Source: Sphaerolaimus hirsutus (taxonomy: Eukaryota > Nematoda > Chromadorea > Monhysterida > Sphaerolaimidae). Taken from it: a DNA stretch of 64,000 nt. Shown piece by piece: positions 31,564 to 43,632 of the stretch. The stretch lies in assembly GCA_964036195.1 (NCBI GenBank), contig OZ038457.1:18627147-18691146 (forward strand). The letters are read 5' to 3'. Both the position numbers and the translations under genes were made by a program. Position 1 is the stretch's first letter, and each line of letters opens with the position of its first letter. The notes below the pieces were generated by a model, which was not told the origin of the DNA, made no database searches, and saw only the letters and a program-made list of their open reading frames with translations.

Positions 31564-34120
31564 TAAACGGTAGTGATTACACGGTGATGGTAAACTGCTA
31601 ATTTGTCTGTGCGCATTCCACACAGGATGTTACATTTAAATGATGGTCATGGACAATAAAAAAGCTCAGCGTCTGCCAGTGTTGATTGATTCGATTTTTG
31701 AAAATGTAGGTCAATCGAAATTTGCAACAATTTTCTTTGAACACAGCCATCCAATGATTTTTCTTCCTAAATGTCTCCATTCCGGGAAATTATCCTGGGC
31801 AAATTTGGCAAATCTTGGGCACCTAAATCTGCCAGGCTATTGTTTCTGTGGCACACGTTGACCACCTGCACACAATGAGGCATGCCCTTATCTTATCTCG
31901 GCGGCTTTTCTCTTTGTAGTTGCGGCACAGAGAGAAGTTTTTAAGCACATCAAAAGAAAGCCAATTAAGGAAACAGATAACAGAACACATTTTGGTTTTC
32001 ATATAGGGAAAGGTTATTGGATTTGAATGATTCGGTCCACAATTTAAAAGAGATAAGCCGCCAGCTGCGCACAGAGTTTGAATTTTGCATCATTTTTGCT
32101 TGGATTATGCTTTTATGATCATGCATGCTTGGATTCTGATGCTGGCTCTATAACGATCTGCTTTTTTCATTGGCATAACGCCCACTTGAATGCACGTGTA
32201 CTTTTGCAGATTCAATTTTGCACGTGTAAATGCAAACGGAACCTTGCGCAACTGAAGGTGCATTTAAACAGAAATTTAGTAATTAAATGAGTAAAATAAT
32301 GTGCGCGATTGCAATGAATAAACTCCAGCGCCGGTAGTGATGTTTTTCTTTCGAAATCTACCATGTGATTTTTTGCGCTTAGAAAAAATTCAGCGCGCCA
32401 TTCGTACAAAAGTTCCGAAATGCACCATCGAAATCGCCATTCATAAAATTAAAAAAACTTTTTTCGGCGGAATACCTCATTCCGCTTTCCTTTTCCTTAC
32501 TTTTTTTAAATCCAATGAAAAGGGAAGCGCTCTTTTGGCACCGTGCCAAGGCACACACGCAACGCAAGCCTAAACTCCGCCCACATTTGTTTCTGTCTGG
32601 CGTGATGTTTTCTGCTACAGGGTGGTTACCTTCTGGACAATTTTTCTGGGGGGAAAATGATTAGCACTGAGAGAAATTTGTAATTTAGATTAGGTACTTT
32701 TGCCTTTTTAACAATTGTGATGGTCAATGTGAATTTATAGTTGGTTGTACAATTGTGTATCATATTTCAAACAAGTGGTTCAGACATTTTACTGCTATAC
32801 TTGTGGAGGAAAATATATTTTGATTCTGTGGATGTATGTCAGAAATTTGCTATCATAGAAATTAAAATATTACAATTTTATTTAACTAACAATGTTGTTT
32901 TAAGTTATGAGACTTGTTCAAATTTCAGGGCTGAGTTAGATGCATAAAACAAACAATTACAAGAATTGACAATTTTCATACCACAAAAACATATTCTAAA
33001 CAAAATCAAAACTACAACTAAAAATTCATGCACATCAATTTGCAAAGAAAAACTATAAATAAATGACCATCACAAAAATAAACCCAACCGCCATTTCACT
33101 TTGAACCACCCTGCATTTCTAAATACAACCCACTTTCACCCCCCCCCCCCCCCCACTGTGTATTCACTATTTTTCTGTATGCACTGGAGCTTTGCGGCGT
33201 GCCTGTTTTATTCACGTGTGTGCCGCGCCCTGGAACACTTTAAATAAAGTGACATTTTGCCCTTTTGGTGAACCGTGAACTTTACCTGACCTTTTAGTAT
33301 TTTTGATGTTTGATCGTTTTTTAAATGTGATTATTGTTTGTTTTTTTGATAATGGCGTGTCGATTGAACAATTGTCTTTGGAAACGATCATTGTAAAACG
33401 CGAAATCTGCCCCATTTTGCGCTAGTTTTCGGTCATTTGCGGTTTTCGGAGTGTTTGAAAAGTGGTGGACAGTTGCCCCACCTCCCTTTTCTGCCGCGAC
33501 GCATTTAACACACTATTTTTGCGTTGTAAAATCTGATATTTGTCGGGGCCGAAGCGCGATCAATCATTTTACGCTTGCCGCCCGTTTTGTTCCAGACGAT
33601 GCGTTATCTACGCAAATTTGCTATGCAAATTTGTATTTTCGTCTTATCAAACTGCGTTTCCGCTTTCGCGATTCCTGGGTTCGGCTGGTTTGTGTGCCGC
33701 TTCTAATTTATTTTTAGATTTTGTGCGAATTTCTTTTTGGCATTGATCCAGGTTTTATTATATGCGACGAATGATTTAGCCGGATGTGTTTATCTAAGCT
33801 AAACTATGCCTGCTTTTATCGAGTAGAATTATTATAGTATTTTAGTACTTCTCCTTTTTACAATCTATTTTTATTCTGCAAGCGCATATTTGTTTTCCAT
33901 CCAAACTAGAAACGTGTCAAAGTTTCACGTTCGCAGTCGAATTTCGAACTTTTTCGGCAGTACACATGACTCATTTTTTAATGATTCACCTGTTCACTTT
34001 TTCCAGCCCGTGCCTTACCAGAATCTAATCACCATTACTCCCGACAAACCAAAGAATTTGGCCCTTTTTTGCATTTAGAGCAGATATCATTTTGCAAATC
34101 TGTTTTTGCACACTTCGCAA
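31564..34120. other. Intergenic upstream of the CDK inhibitor, no gene seen
   Basis: About 2.5 kb, AT-rich, with a 16-nt C run at about 33139-33154 and a possible short TIR pair CAGGGTGGTT (32618) / AACCACCCTG (33104). Frames up to about 88 codons show no recognisable domain. The CDK inhibitor promoter must lie at the right end. Confidence 0.4.
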
Positions 34121-37100
34121 ATGAAAATGAGCAACGCCGTGCGGTGTTTATTCGGCGCGGCGGATAAAAGCGAGACGGAAGTTTGGCTGAGGAAAAAGTT
34201 GAATGAAATTTCACAGGTGAGGTGGGGTGGTTTGAATTGAAAAATTAGCCATTTTGTGTGTTGATTTGCAAGTCTTCAATTGAATAGCATGATTAAAATT
34301 GTTGCTGTTCGGGGGGGGGGGTGCTTTCTTCTGAAGTGACTTGTCAAGTGTCTTGGTGCCAAAAATCAAGATAATTGAGAAGAATGTCAACACTTTAACA
34401 ACACTCTTCTTTATGGCTCACTATCCATTAAATTGACACCCCCCCCCAAAACAAAAACAAAACAAACTACAACTAAAAAACACAGGAATCCCGCCAACGG
34501 TGGTCGTTCGATTTTGACTGCGACGTGCCCTGCGCCAGCTCGGCCAGCACGGCCAGCACCACCGATAGGAGCAACGTGAACGTGTCGGACAGTGAGAATT
34601 CGGCAAATACTTGGATTTGGAGTCAAGTGCCAGGTTTGGATAGGGGGGGTTGGTAGTTAAATGAGAAAGATTTTGTTAAAGCATCACGCTTAACAGAAAC
34701 AATCAAAATTAAGTGTCACGATTCAAAATTGTCCTATCACATAGGAAAATCGAAATAACATAATTAACCTCAATTTAGTTGACACTAATTTTGATGTCAA
34801 CCAGTGTGTGCGTGAAGGCCCTATCCGACGTTTTTCAAACTGTTAAAATGTACATAAATGTTCATGTGAAAATGTTCTAAATACCTTTGCGCCACATCCA
34901 CCGAACTCCAGCGCTAAACTCTAGCATTCCATCCACTAACTTCCGAATTTCCCTCGCAGATTCCTACACGCCGTCGTTTTACCGTTCGCGCGACATTTCT
35001 CATCAAAAACGGCGCCAGAAAAGGGTCACCAGCAGCGCGCCGCCCGCGTTTCAATTATTTGGCGTCGCCGATTCAACTTTGGCGCCTGGCAACACTTTGG
35101 CGCTGGCGCCAAAAAAGTCTAGTCAAAGTGCCCCCTGTTTTGATAAAGTGACGCCGGACACTAATGGAGCTGCGAGGCAGGGCGTGAAATTGGTTCCTGG
35201 CGCCAGGCGCCAGTTGAATGGTTGGTTTTGTTTTTTAATATTTTTTTCTTGTAGTTAGTGGCTGTTTCAGCTATTTGGGGTAGCTAGAATGGAAACGCGT
35301 GTCAAAATTTATCACCTAGACCCGGTCATTTTTCTTATCACCCGTTTTTTGGTTGGAATTCCCGCACGATTTGATTCGTCAAATAAATACTACCCAAATG
35401 CGCTACAAAATTCCAGAGACAGGGATTTTATGTGTAAGCCGAATGATTAATTTTCCCGCTTGTTTGTGTGCATAAAACGTGTATTTTAGGCTTTAGCAAC
35501 ACCAGATGTTGTGGTGAAATGCGCGTGCATAATCTATGCGTTTTATATTTGTCTATTAATGGCTTAACAAGCCGATTTTGCAAATGTATCGTTTTACAAG
35601 CGATGATTTATTTGAACCGCAAATTTGGGGCAATCCCAGACCCAGTAAAATGTCAAATGTCATGCAAAGTGTCAAAAGTCATGTGAAATGCCCTGCAAAA
35701 TGGCAACCGAGTTGCCATTTTGCAGGGCATTTCACATAACTTTCACTCACTCAGCATGGCAATAAAACAATCGATTACACAGCTTGTGAAACGATATCCT
35801 CGCACAATCGAAAGCTTAATTATCACACATAAATATAGCCCACCCCGTATACACTCATTACCCATGCAAACAAAATGGCACATGTTTGGATTAAAGATTC
35901 CCGGGCCAAAAGGTCACCAATCGATTTTATTACATCCAAATTTGACATTGACGTGTGTGTTCCCCAAATTGCGGCCTACGTATATTTTTGCGATTTTGAT
36001 GTGAAGAGAGTGCGTGCGTTCTTGCGTAAATTGTACCTGCGTGGGGGGAAATGCCAAGGTTGTATTTGCAGTGCCTGGAGCAGGGATTACCGTAATTTGG
36101 CGAATTTAGGGGGGGGTTTGTTTGTGGAGTGTGGTAGTTTTCGATTTGTGGTGTGTCACGATAACGAGATAGCGAGGCTGAATTTGCAAAATCATAACCG
36201 CTGTAGAGTTTTCAGTGTACAAGTTTGTCTATGTAAATGCATTTTGTCAGTGTGTATACTGCATGCCGATGATGCGTAAAGCACTTTTTGTGCTGATGCT
36301 GTGTTTTTATTGCAAAATTATGACTTCGCATGCCTGGGATTGCATGTACAAATTACAGGAGCTAGTATGCTCAAGCATTTCTGAAATACCCATAATTTTC
36401 CACCTCGCAATTACTAGAAAATAATTTCCAGCACTCCAAATTCCACATCTCAAAATGTACAATAATAACCCATAAAATCGGCAAATTACGGTAATCTCAA
36501 TTGCGTGACGCCACTCGATGGAGCATATCGGCTTGGCGTCGCATTTCGTGACGCCATATAATCATCTCGATGCATGATATGTGTGTGCACATGCATTTTT
36601 GCATGCATCGGGATATCTTATTTCGGTCTCATTTTCATAGCGCAATAATAGCGCGGATGTATGTGATATGTACATATCCCTATGGAAAATAGTGACCCTG
36701 GATGACTGGGGGAGGGGTCATTATTTCTGAATTGGCACATAAAATTGCGGATTAAATGAGGGGGTGGGGGATTTGGATTATTGCCAAGAAAGAGAGAAAT
36801 TTTCGAAAGCGAAATTGATGGATTGTGTTGGATTTGTGGGGGGAAATTTTGATCGGGGTTCAATAAATACAAACAGAATTTTTCACATGGGGCATTGCAC
36901 ATTCCAAGGTCATGAACTCTCTTATCTGCAAATTTTTGTCGCATTGGATATTCGACAAACCAAATTTAGATTTGTCAAAATGAGAAACGTATTTCGTTTG
37001 ATATCCATGGGAAATAGATCATAATTCGCGATTTCCATTTTAACTGTCACCCCAATTCCCAACTCCTTTTCCATTTTCAAGCCCATTTATAATTTCGGCA

Positions 37101-39600
37101 AAACTACAAAAGCCATTGCACATTTTAAAAAGTGAGTTTCTGAAATCTCGAGTTTTGGGGGACTCAAAATTGATTTCATTTCGCCCTTGGAAGTGTAGCA
37201 TTTGACCTTCAGACTGTGCGTAATCTTGCAGCATCTAGGTAGTGGTGGGAAATTTTGAAAACTCTTGAATCAGCTTTGATTTGATTTGAGTTTTCCAGGA
37301 TGAGGTGGCCATCTACAAACTACAGTTGATGGCAATTGAAAATAACTTGTGGTAAATGCATTTGATTTTGGTAAAAATTGTGGTAAACTTAAATGTATTT
37401 GATGCTGATTTATGAGTTTTAAGATGTTTGTAAATTTCATAGAAAAAGATAAGATCTAGAAAACGAGAAAACAAATCGGATATTTTGAGTGTGTGCAGTA
37501 GGATAATAGGACCAAATTTGTGAAAATAAAAAACACTGTCTGAATTAGAAGGTTTTGGATCTGCATGAAAATAAGCCCCAAATGTACACTAAGTAGCTTC
37601 AAATTTTCCATTTGGTAGTTGGTGCACTTGAAGACTCTGGGTGGAGGATATTTCACTGCATTGATCTTGCAAATTCTGTTTTGTATCTGAAAATGGGTGA
37701 CCTATCTGAGAATTTGCACCATTTCTATTCAATTTTCTCTCTAAATTTTCAATGTGCTATTTCAATTGGAAAAAATTTGCAATATTTGAGAGGAATTTTT
37801 CATTATTTTGGTGTCAATGGGCCCACACTCTAGTTGACATCAACACCAAATGTCAACTTGTTTCGATCCCAATTCAAAGCTTGCTGACAAGCCTACGAAC
37901 AATGTTCAATAGCAAACTTTGAATTGGGATCGGAACCAGTTGACAGTTGGTGTTGATGTCAACTAGTGTGTGTGGTGCCAAAGTTAGCTATTTGTTCGAA
38001 AGTTTCGATGTCGATCGATTTTAATTACGCAGTTGTGTTGAAACCCTAAATAACAAAATTTCAACCATTACCAAAAATGTGGTAAATTTTAAATTTTCCC
38101 ACCGCTAGTTCATGGTTGCGCGTAAATTTGACGCGCCGCGCGTCCATTTTTCAAGGTTGCAAACCGCACATTTCGTTGCGCGTACGCGATCGCCTCCGCC
38201 CGGTTATTTGCTAGTTTAGGAACTGATTTTTTTTCGGCGTCCGAAAGTATACGTAATTGACAAATGGGAGGGGGCCGGAATTTTGACGATATTTACATTT
38301 ACGAATGGCACTTTTTGGTGGTTTTTCTTGTGCAATGATTGATGAGCTCGGGTATAGATTGTAGGTGGATAAATGGGCCCACACACGCTAGTTGACATCG
38401 ACACCAAATGTCAACTGTTGCAGATCCCAATTCAAGGATTGCTGACGAGCCGACAAGTGACGTTCAAACGCAAGCTTTGAATTGGGAACTGAACCAGTTG
38501 ACATTTGGTGTCGATGTCAACTAGCGTGTGTGGGGCCAATGAAGCTTCTTCAAACTATACGCCACCGTGTCAATGGTACCACATTGACACAGTAGCATTT
38601 ATTTCGATATACTGATGACATAGCATGCTTTACCGGGAATGTTACCGTATTTTGATAAATAGAGTTCGTCTGCGATGAGAATGGATGAAAAGTTTGGCTT
38701 TTTATTCATACTGGTTATGGTAGATTTCACTGTAAAGTGTGCGATCGGTGGACGTAAAGACGGAAACTCACCTAGAATGACTCTGTACCTATCCGAGGAA
38801 GCTTTTCAGTGTGCTTATGCAAAATGGTCTTGCAAATGCATACTTTGAGAAATTATAAATTTGAAGTTGGTAAATTGCCAGGCATTTTGCATCGCATGTA
38901 TCATACAGATTGATATCTGTTCGAAATTGTCTCACTTTCCGTTTGAGTGAACAGTCAAGATTTGATCAAGAAAAGGGCCCCGGACCCGAAAACATCAAAA
39001 ATTAGTGAAGCGACAATAATGTGCCCAAATTGAGCGAATTGATTTCAAATGATAAAAATGTGCCCGTGCGAGATTTTTTGATTCGTATCAATGTTACATT
39101 TGATTTGGAAGATGCCGTTTTTTTACGATCGCACGTGTTCAGAACGCTAATTTGCATTAGTTTGGCTGTAGATAAAATTGCATTTTACTCCATTTCGCTT
39201 GGGTGAACTTATGTTCACATGTGTAAAATGTTAGGTTATGGTAGTTTGTTGTTGTGTAGTGTAGTAGGTCGTTATTTGGCATTTAATGAATATAGAAACT
39301 GTACGAAGTAGTGGCAAATGTTTGGCAAATGCCCAGTTTAGTTATCAAAGATATGGGTTCGCAATTCACTGGAAATGTGGAAATTTAAACACGAAAACAT
39401 CTATTCATTTTCAACCCGCAAAATTCACTCGAAAAATCCCCCATGCAGATTATTTCCGGCGAACGAAGCGAGCGGCCAGCGTGGAGCCCGAAAAAAGTCA
39501 ACAGCAAAGTTTAGGAAAACGGGCGAAATTAGATGACTTTGCGAAGCCGATCCGAAATGCTGCTAGTACGCCGCCGAAAAGCGCCAGGCGTCACAGCTGA
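34121..39600 (+). CDS. CIP/KIP-type cyclin-dependent kinase inhibitor
   Basis: Such inhibitors bind cyclin-CDK complexes and impose G1 arrest in the nucleus. Four exons in phase: 34121-34216, 34486-34633, 34960-35220, 39449-39600; 218 residues. The kinase-inhibitory domain is readable across exons 1-3: CLFG (residues 9-12, cyclin contact), an ETEVWLRKKLNEI helix, WSFDF (38-42, CDK contact), WIWSQV (75-80) and a Tyr-rich TPSFYR end. Basic KRRQKR (98-103) is a likely NLS. After splicing across the 4.2-kb intron 3, LNDYF (167-171) followed by RRTKR forms a PCNA-binding-like motif as in p21, but the usual leading Gln is Arg. The C-terminus is Lys/Arg-rich. C. elegans cki-1 is the likely functional counterpart; orthology is not proven. 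AATAAA occurs at 39831-39836. Confidence 0.86.
35627..35745. repeat. Family D element with perfect 25-bp core hairpin
   Basis: It begins GGGGCAATCCCAGACCCAG. At the centre GTGAAATGCCCTGCAAAATG is followed 8 nt later by its inverse CATTTTGCAGGGCATTTCAC. It lies in CDK inhibitor intron 3. Confidence 0.75.
36083..36499. repeat. TIR element GATTACCGTAATTTG
   Basis: GATTACCGTAATTTGGC at the left is mirrored by GCAAATTACGGTAATC at the right, about 417 bp apart. No coding frame of note. It lies in CDK inhibitor intron 3. Confidence 0.6.
37823..37974. repeat. Family A palindromic element, complete
   Basis: It begins CACACTCTAGTTGACATCAA and ends GTTGATGTCAACTAGTGTGT. The inner arms GATCCCAATTCAAAGCTTGC and CAAACTTTGAATTGGGATC pair. 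Confidence 0.88.
38379..38535. repeat. Family A palindromic element, complete
   Basis: It begins CACACACGCTAGTTGACATC and ends GATGTCAACTAGCGTGTGTG. It is 400 bp from the previous copy in the same intron. Confidence 0.9.
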
Positions 39601-40723
39601 TTTATAGCAATTTGCCAAAATTTTGAGTGCCGATTTTTCTCTGCTGTGTTACTTAACCGCTGATATATAGTCAGGGGAAGGAGTTTTGTTTTTGGTGAGT
39701 TTCGGGGAATTTTGTTACACTTCTTGGAGTTTTTTCATTTCTTAGGTTAGGAGCGATTGTTTTTGCTCGGAGATATTTTTCTGATGTATGATGTGCCTAT
39801 ATTTCATCACTGCGTGTGGTGTTTTTTTAAAATAAAAATTAATGTTTTAAAGGATGTTTTTTTCGTTGATGACCGCCCACCGATTTTATTGCGCGGTGTA
39901 AAATGTTACTTTTTTGAACATGGAGATTATTTGTGTTAAATTTTTTTTTATGATTTCAAGAAATAGCATTTTTGAAGGTCACTGTAATTTTTCAGTTGTA
40001 TTCGTAATCAAAATTACCATGAAAAAGCTATTTTGCAACATTTATTTTATTATCCTTTGTGAAACATGATAAAATCTAATAAAAATTCTGCAATGTAATG
40101 CAAAGTTTATGCAAATGGTAACGATCGATCATTTGATCGTTATTTCAAAATGGCCATGTTGCAATTTCAAAAATTCATTTTGAAAGTTCTCAGTGTTCTC
40201 AAATTTCCCACTGGCCGTGTGCCAAGGTCGATCAAAATTCGATTTTCAATTTAAAAAGTGATCCTTTGTCGTGTTTAGGATATTTTTGCCCACCTGTTGC
40301 GTGGCATTCGAAAATGTTGGGCACAAAATGTGTGAAAATGATGTGAAAATAATTTATGGAACATTTTCAATTCGTGTGTGGATCTGTCACGGTCGGTAGA
40401 TTGGTTAGAAATGCCGTAATAAGAAATGTAATTGATCAGAAATGCAAAGGATTACTCTTTCCAAATTTGATAGGTTTTGCTTTTTCTCGGTTGGGGGGGG
40501 GGTGGTTCTTTTTTTAACTGACATTTTAGAAATCAGCGACATTTTCCCACCCTCATTTTCACTTGGCATCACGTTCTTCTCATGTCAAAGAGGAAAAGAT
40601 CTTGTACCGATTGCACAAGTGGCAAGAAAAGTGTAATGAAGTAAAGTTATAAATGGTAAGTCAAGTGACATGTAAATTTATGAATGGCAACGCCTGTCAC
40701 TTTAGTTTACTTGTCACTGGACT
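39601..40723. other. CDK inhibitor 3' flank, no gene seen
   Basis: AT-rich, with T runs and an AATAAA at 39831. No recognisable coding frame. Confidence 0.45.
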
Positions 40724-40862
40724 GCAGGGGTCTCGAATGGGGGGGTGGGTGTTACCCCCCCCCCCAAACCGCCCAGCTATCTATCTATCCCGGAGGCCGC
40801 TCAGCTATCTATCTATCCCGGAGGCAAAATTTTGGGCTACTACCCCCCCCCCCCCCAAATCG
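40724..40862. repeat. Family F element, short
   Basis: It begins CAGGGGTCTCGAATGGGGG, followed by two CAGCTATCTATCTATCCCGG words and C runs of up to 14. Confidence 0.78.
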
Positions 40863-40885
40863 CCCATTTTATTATTTACACTAAT

Positions 40886-41012
40886 TTTTTCGGGATCGGG
40901 ATCCCGGACTTGGGAGTTTCTCGGGATCGGGATTTGAAAATTTTCGGATCGGGATCGGGACTGCTAAATCCTTGAATTTCACGGGATCCGGGATCGGGAT
41001 CGGGATCCCGTT
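40886..41012. repeat. CGGGATC array
   Basis: Multiple CGGGATCGGGATC words in one direction interspersed with the palindrome GGGATCCC. It is self-complementary and non-coding. Confidence 0.75.
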
Positions 41013-41569
41013 TGAACTCTAATCACCAGTCAAATTGCGGAATTGGCCCCTGTTTGATCAGTTTAAAAAACCTTTGTTTTTCACACGAAAATGGCCACAC
41101 ACAATTTTCGACGCCCTATGTTTCTATCAAAACGCATTTTTGTCATACAAATCAGTTTTGCATATTTGTTCGCCTATTTGTCAAACCAAATATTCGTCAT
41201 ACATGCGGGCAATTTGCCAGTAGGTGAAGGCAGTTCATTATGGGATTAAGTTTCAAGTGCAGGCAATTTGTCATACAGACAGAATATTTATCATACTGCA
41301 AGGTATGGTGCTTTATTAAAAGGATTATAAGTGACAGTATAAATATTTTTCATAATACCAGGTATTGAATGGTTCATTCAAAGGAGGAAAGTGTGCTAAT
41401 AATTGTGCACTGTCTCCATGGAAAATTGTGATGCCACTTGAAGAGCTTCATTCCAAAAGTCCTCAAAGTTCTATTTTTCAAAATAGCATTTTAAAAGTTT
41501 AAATTGCAGTTAAAGGTTTGAGATGAGATTTTTTAATTGATGAGCTATTGATAAAAGCTTGATTTTCAC

Positions 41570-41905
41570 ACATAGATGTAAATATATGTTTTTGCAAATA
41601 GAAATTTCAATTTGCTCATGTAAAACATATTGTTTGCAAATCAAAATTTTGATTTGCAAATGTAGATAAATTGTATTTTTTTGCAAATTGAAATTTCAAT
41701 CTGCACATGTGAGAAATATGTATCTTTTGCAAATTAAAATTTACATTCATTTGCAAATACATGACTTTAAATGTTCAAATCAAAATTTCAATCTGCAACA
41801 ATATGCTTATTTGCATGTGCAAAAGAAAATCGCGATTTGCAAAAACAAAAAACAAACATATTTATTTATGGGTGCAAATTGAAATTTTGATTGCCAAAAA
41901 CATAA
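41570..41905. repeat. Degenerate TTTGCAAAT / AAATTTCAATTTGC repeat
   Basis: The words TTTGCAAATTGAAATTTCAA, TTTGCAAAT and ATTTGCAT recur about every 40-60 bp in both orientations. Each word is nearly self-complementary. Confidence 0.65.
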
Positions 41906-43439
41906 TTGCAAAAAACAAAATCAATATCTCTACCTATATATCCTTATATTCAAAAAAATACAAAAATAGATAAAGGCCACTATAAAAAGTGTAAAATAAA
42001 GGCCACTACAAAATGTACAATAAATGCCACTAGAACACACCTTTACTCTACACATTTATCATTCCCTCATCTGTTTAAGGTTTAAGGTTCCTCATACATT
42101 TAAGGATTATCCTTTTGGGATTTATTTACACAGGTCAATAGCTATGTATTGTTCCTGGCCAGTGTAAGTTGCAATATGACAAATCTTAGGTCTGTATTTA
42201 ACACAAACAGCTGCACTATACTTTGTGTTATGACGAATATACACCCCCTTCATGATAAATATTCCGCTGTGTATGACAAAACTTCCGCCAAACTGGCAAA
42301 TTAATTCGTATGACAAAAGCACAGTCAAATTGACAAATCTATTAGCAAAACAAATGCGCGATTTGATGAATAGGTATTTGCCCCAATTTTCTGCAAAATT
42401 TGCATGAAACGTTTTGCGAACGCCAAACTGTCTGTGTGGGCAGTTTACACAATATTTTTTATTGTTTGTTTTGGCAGCGCATTATGAACACTTTTTGAAC
42501 GATGATGCGACTTATTAACTGATAAAATGGAACACTGCATTTTCTGGAGGAACTCTTTTATTTTTATTTTTTGTTCCTTGTTTGTGTAAACAAAAGGTTT
42601 TGAGGTTGGTATTAGTGATATTTATCAGTTAAATTTGAACACTTTTCCAACTCAGCGAGATTAGCATTTTGGAGTTGCACTTTGAGGTGATTTTTGCTTT
42701 AACAAATGCAAAATAATTATGGTAAAATATGGTTCCCGAAAATGGTTGTTTCTGAGAGACGATTTTACTATCAAAAAGGAAGCAATTTGCAGGGTAAAAA
42801 CAAACAGCTCATTGGGTGGTCTCAATCAAATTGATTCACTGATAACATTTTTTGGCCAAAAAACAGCATGCACAAAAATTTTACACTCTTTTTATTGGGG
42901 TAAAGCTGATGTTCTGCAGACGTTTTAGTCACATCTGAAAGATTTTATTAGTTAATTAAAATCATCCATTTTGCGGCGACATTTTGTGATGTCTGCCATC
43001 GGAAAAAAAACAACAATTTTCCACACGCGACATCAATTTGCGCGGATCACTTAAAAGCGGTTTTCCGCACGTCGACCCCAAAAATTCGATTGTCACAGCC
43101 GAATGAATAAATGCTACCTATTTCCGTTCAAAGGCCTAATTAATGATCAGTTAATTAAATAGCGCACACGGCGTGGGTCAAACTTCACAAACATATGCCG
43201 CAATATAAACGCAAAGCATTTGAGCAAACAGATGCGCATTTGCACACGCTGTAAATGTGCGGTAAATGCGACCTTTCTCAAAGGGACTATTTAATTACTT
43301 TGGGGATTAATTAGGCTTCGCTTGTGCCACTGGCAGGAAATTGACCGCATTGTTTTGATGTTAAGCGTTTTGACGCTTTTTGTGTTGATGGATAGATATA
43401 TTTGTGTGTTATTTTAAATAGGAATGTGAAGGGGCTGTG
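41906..43439. other. Intergenic, nothing recognised
   Basis: AT-rich with TGTATGACAAAACTTCCG and related TGTCATACAAATC words shared with 41140-41290. No gene. Confidence 0.35.
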
Positions 43440-43632
43440 TTCAATAGTGGTCGGGGTTCGGATGAATTGAACGAGTTTTCAATATTTCCGAAACTAATAA
43501 TTCTGTTTTAAACACATTTGAGTTTACTAGAATGAATCATTCCGATTTCCGTCAACAGTAGTTGACGAATTTCGCATTCCGGTGAACTCAGTTTTCAGAA
43601 AATTTTGCCGTTAACTAATGTGCGTGGGGAAT
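43440..43632. repeat. Family B element, decayed
   Basis: The internal signature is visible: AAACACATTTGAGTTTAC, CGTCAACAGTAGTTGACG and CCGGTGAACTCAG. It ends in ACTAATGTGCGTGG. Confidence 0.6.

Noticed and set aside
32618-33113. TIR element with CAGGGTGGTT / AACCACCCTG ends
   Set aside because: Only about 10 bp of the ends pair, the inner sequence does not, and no clear target duplication is present.
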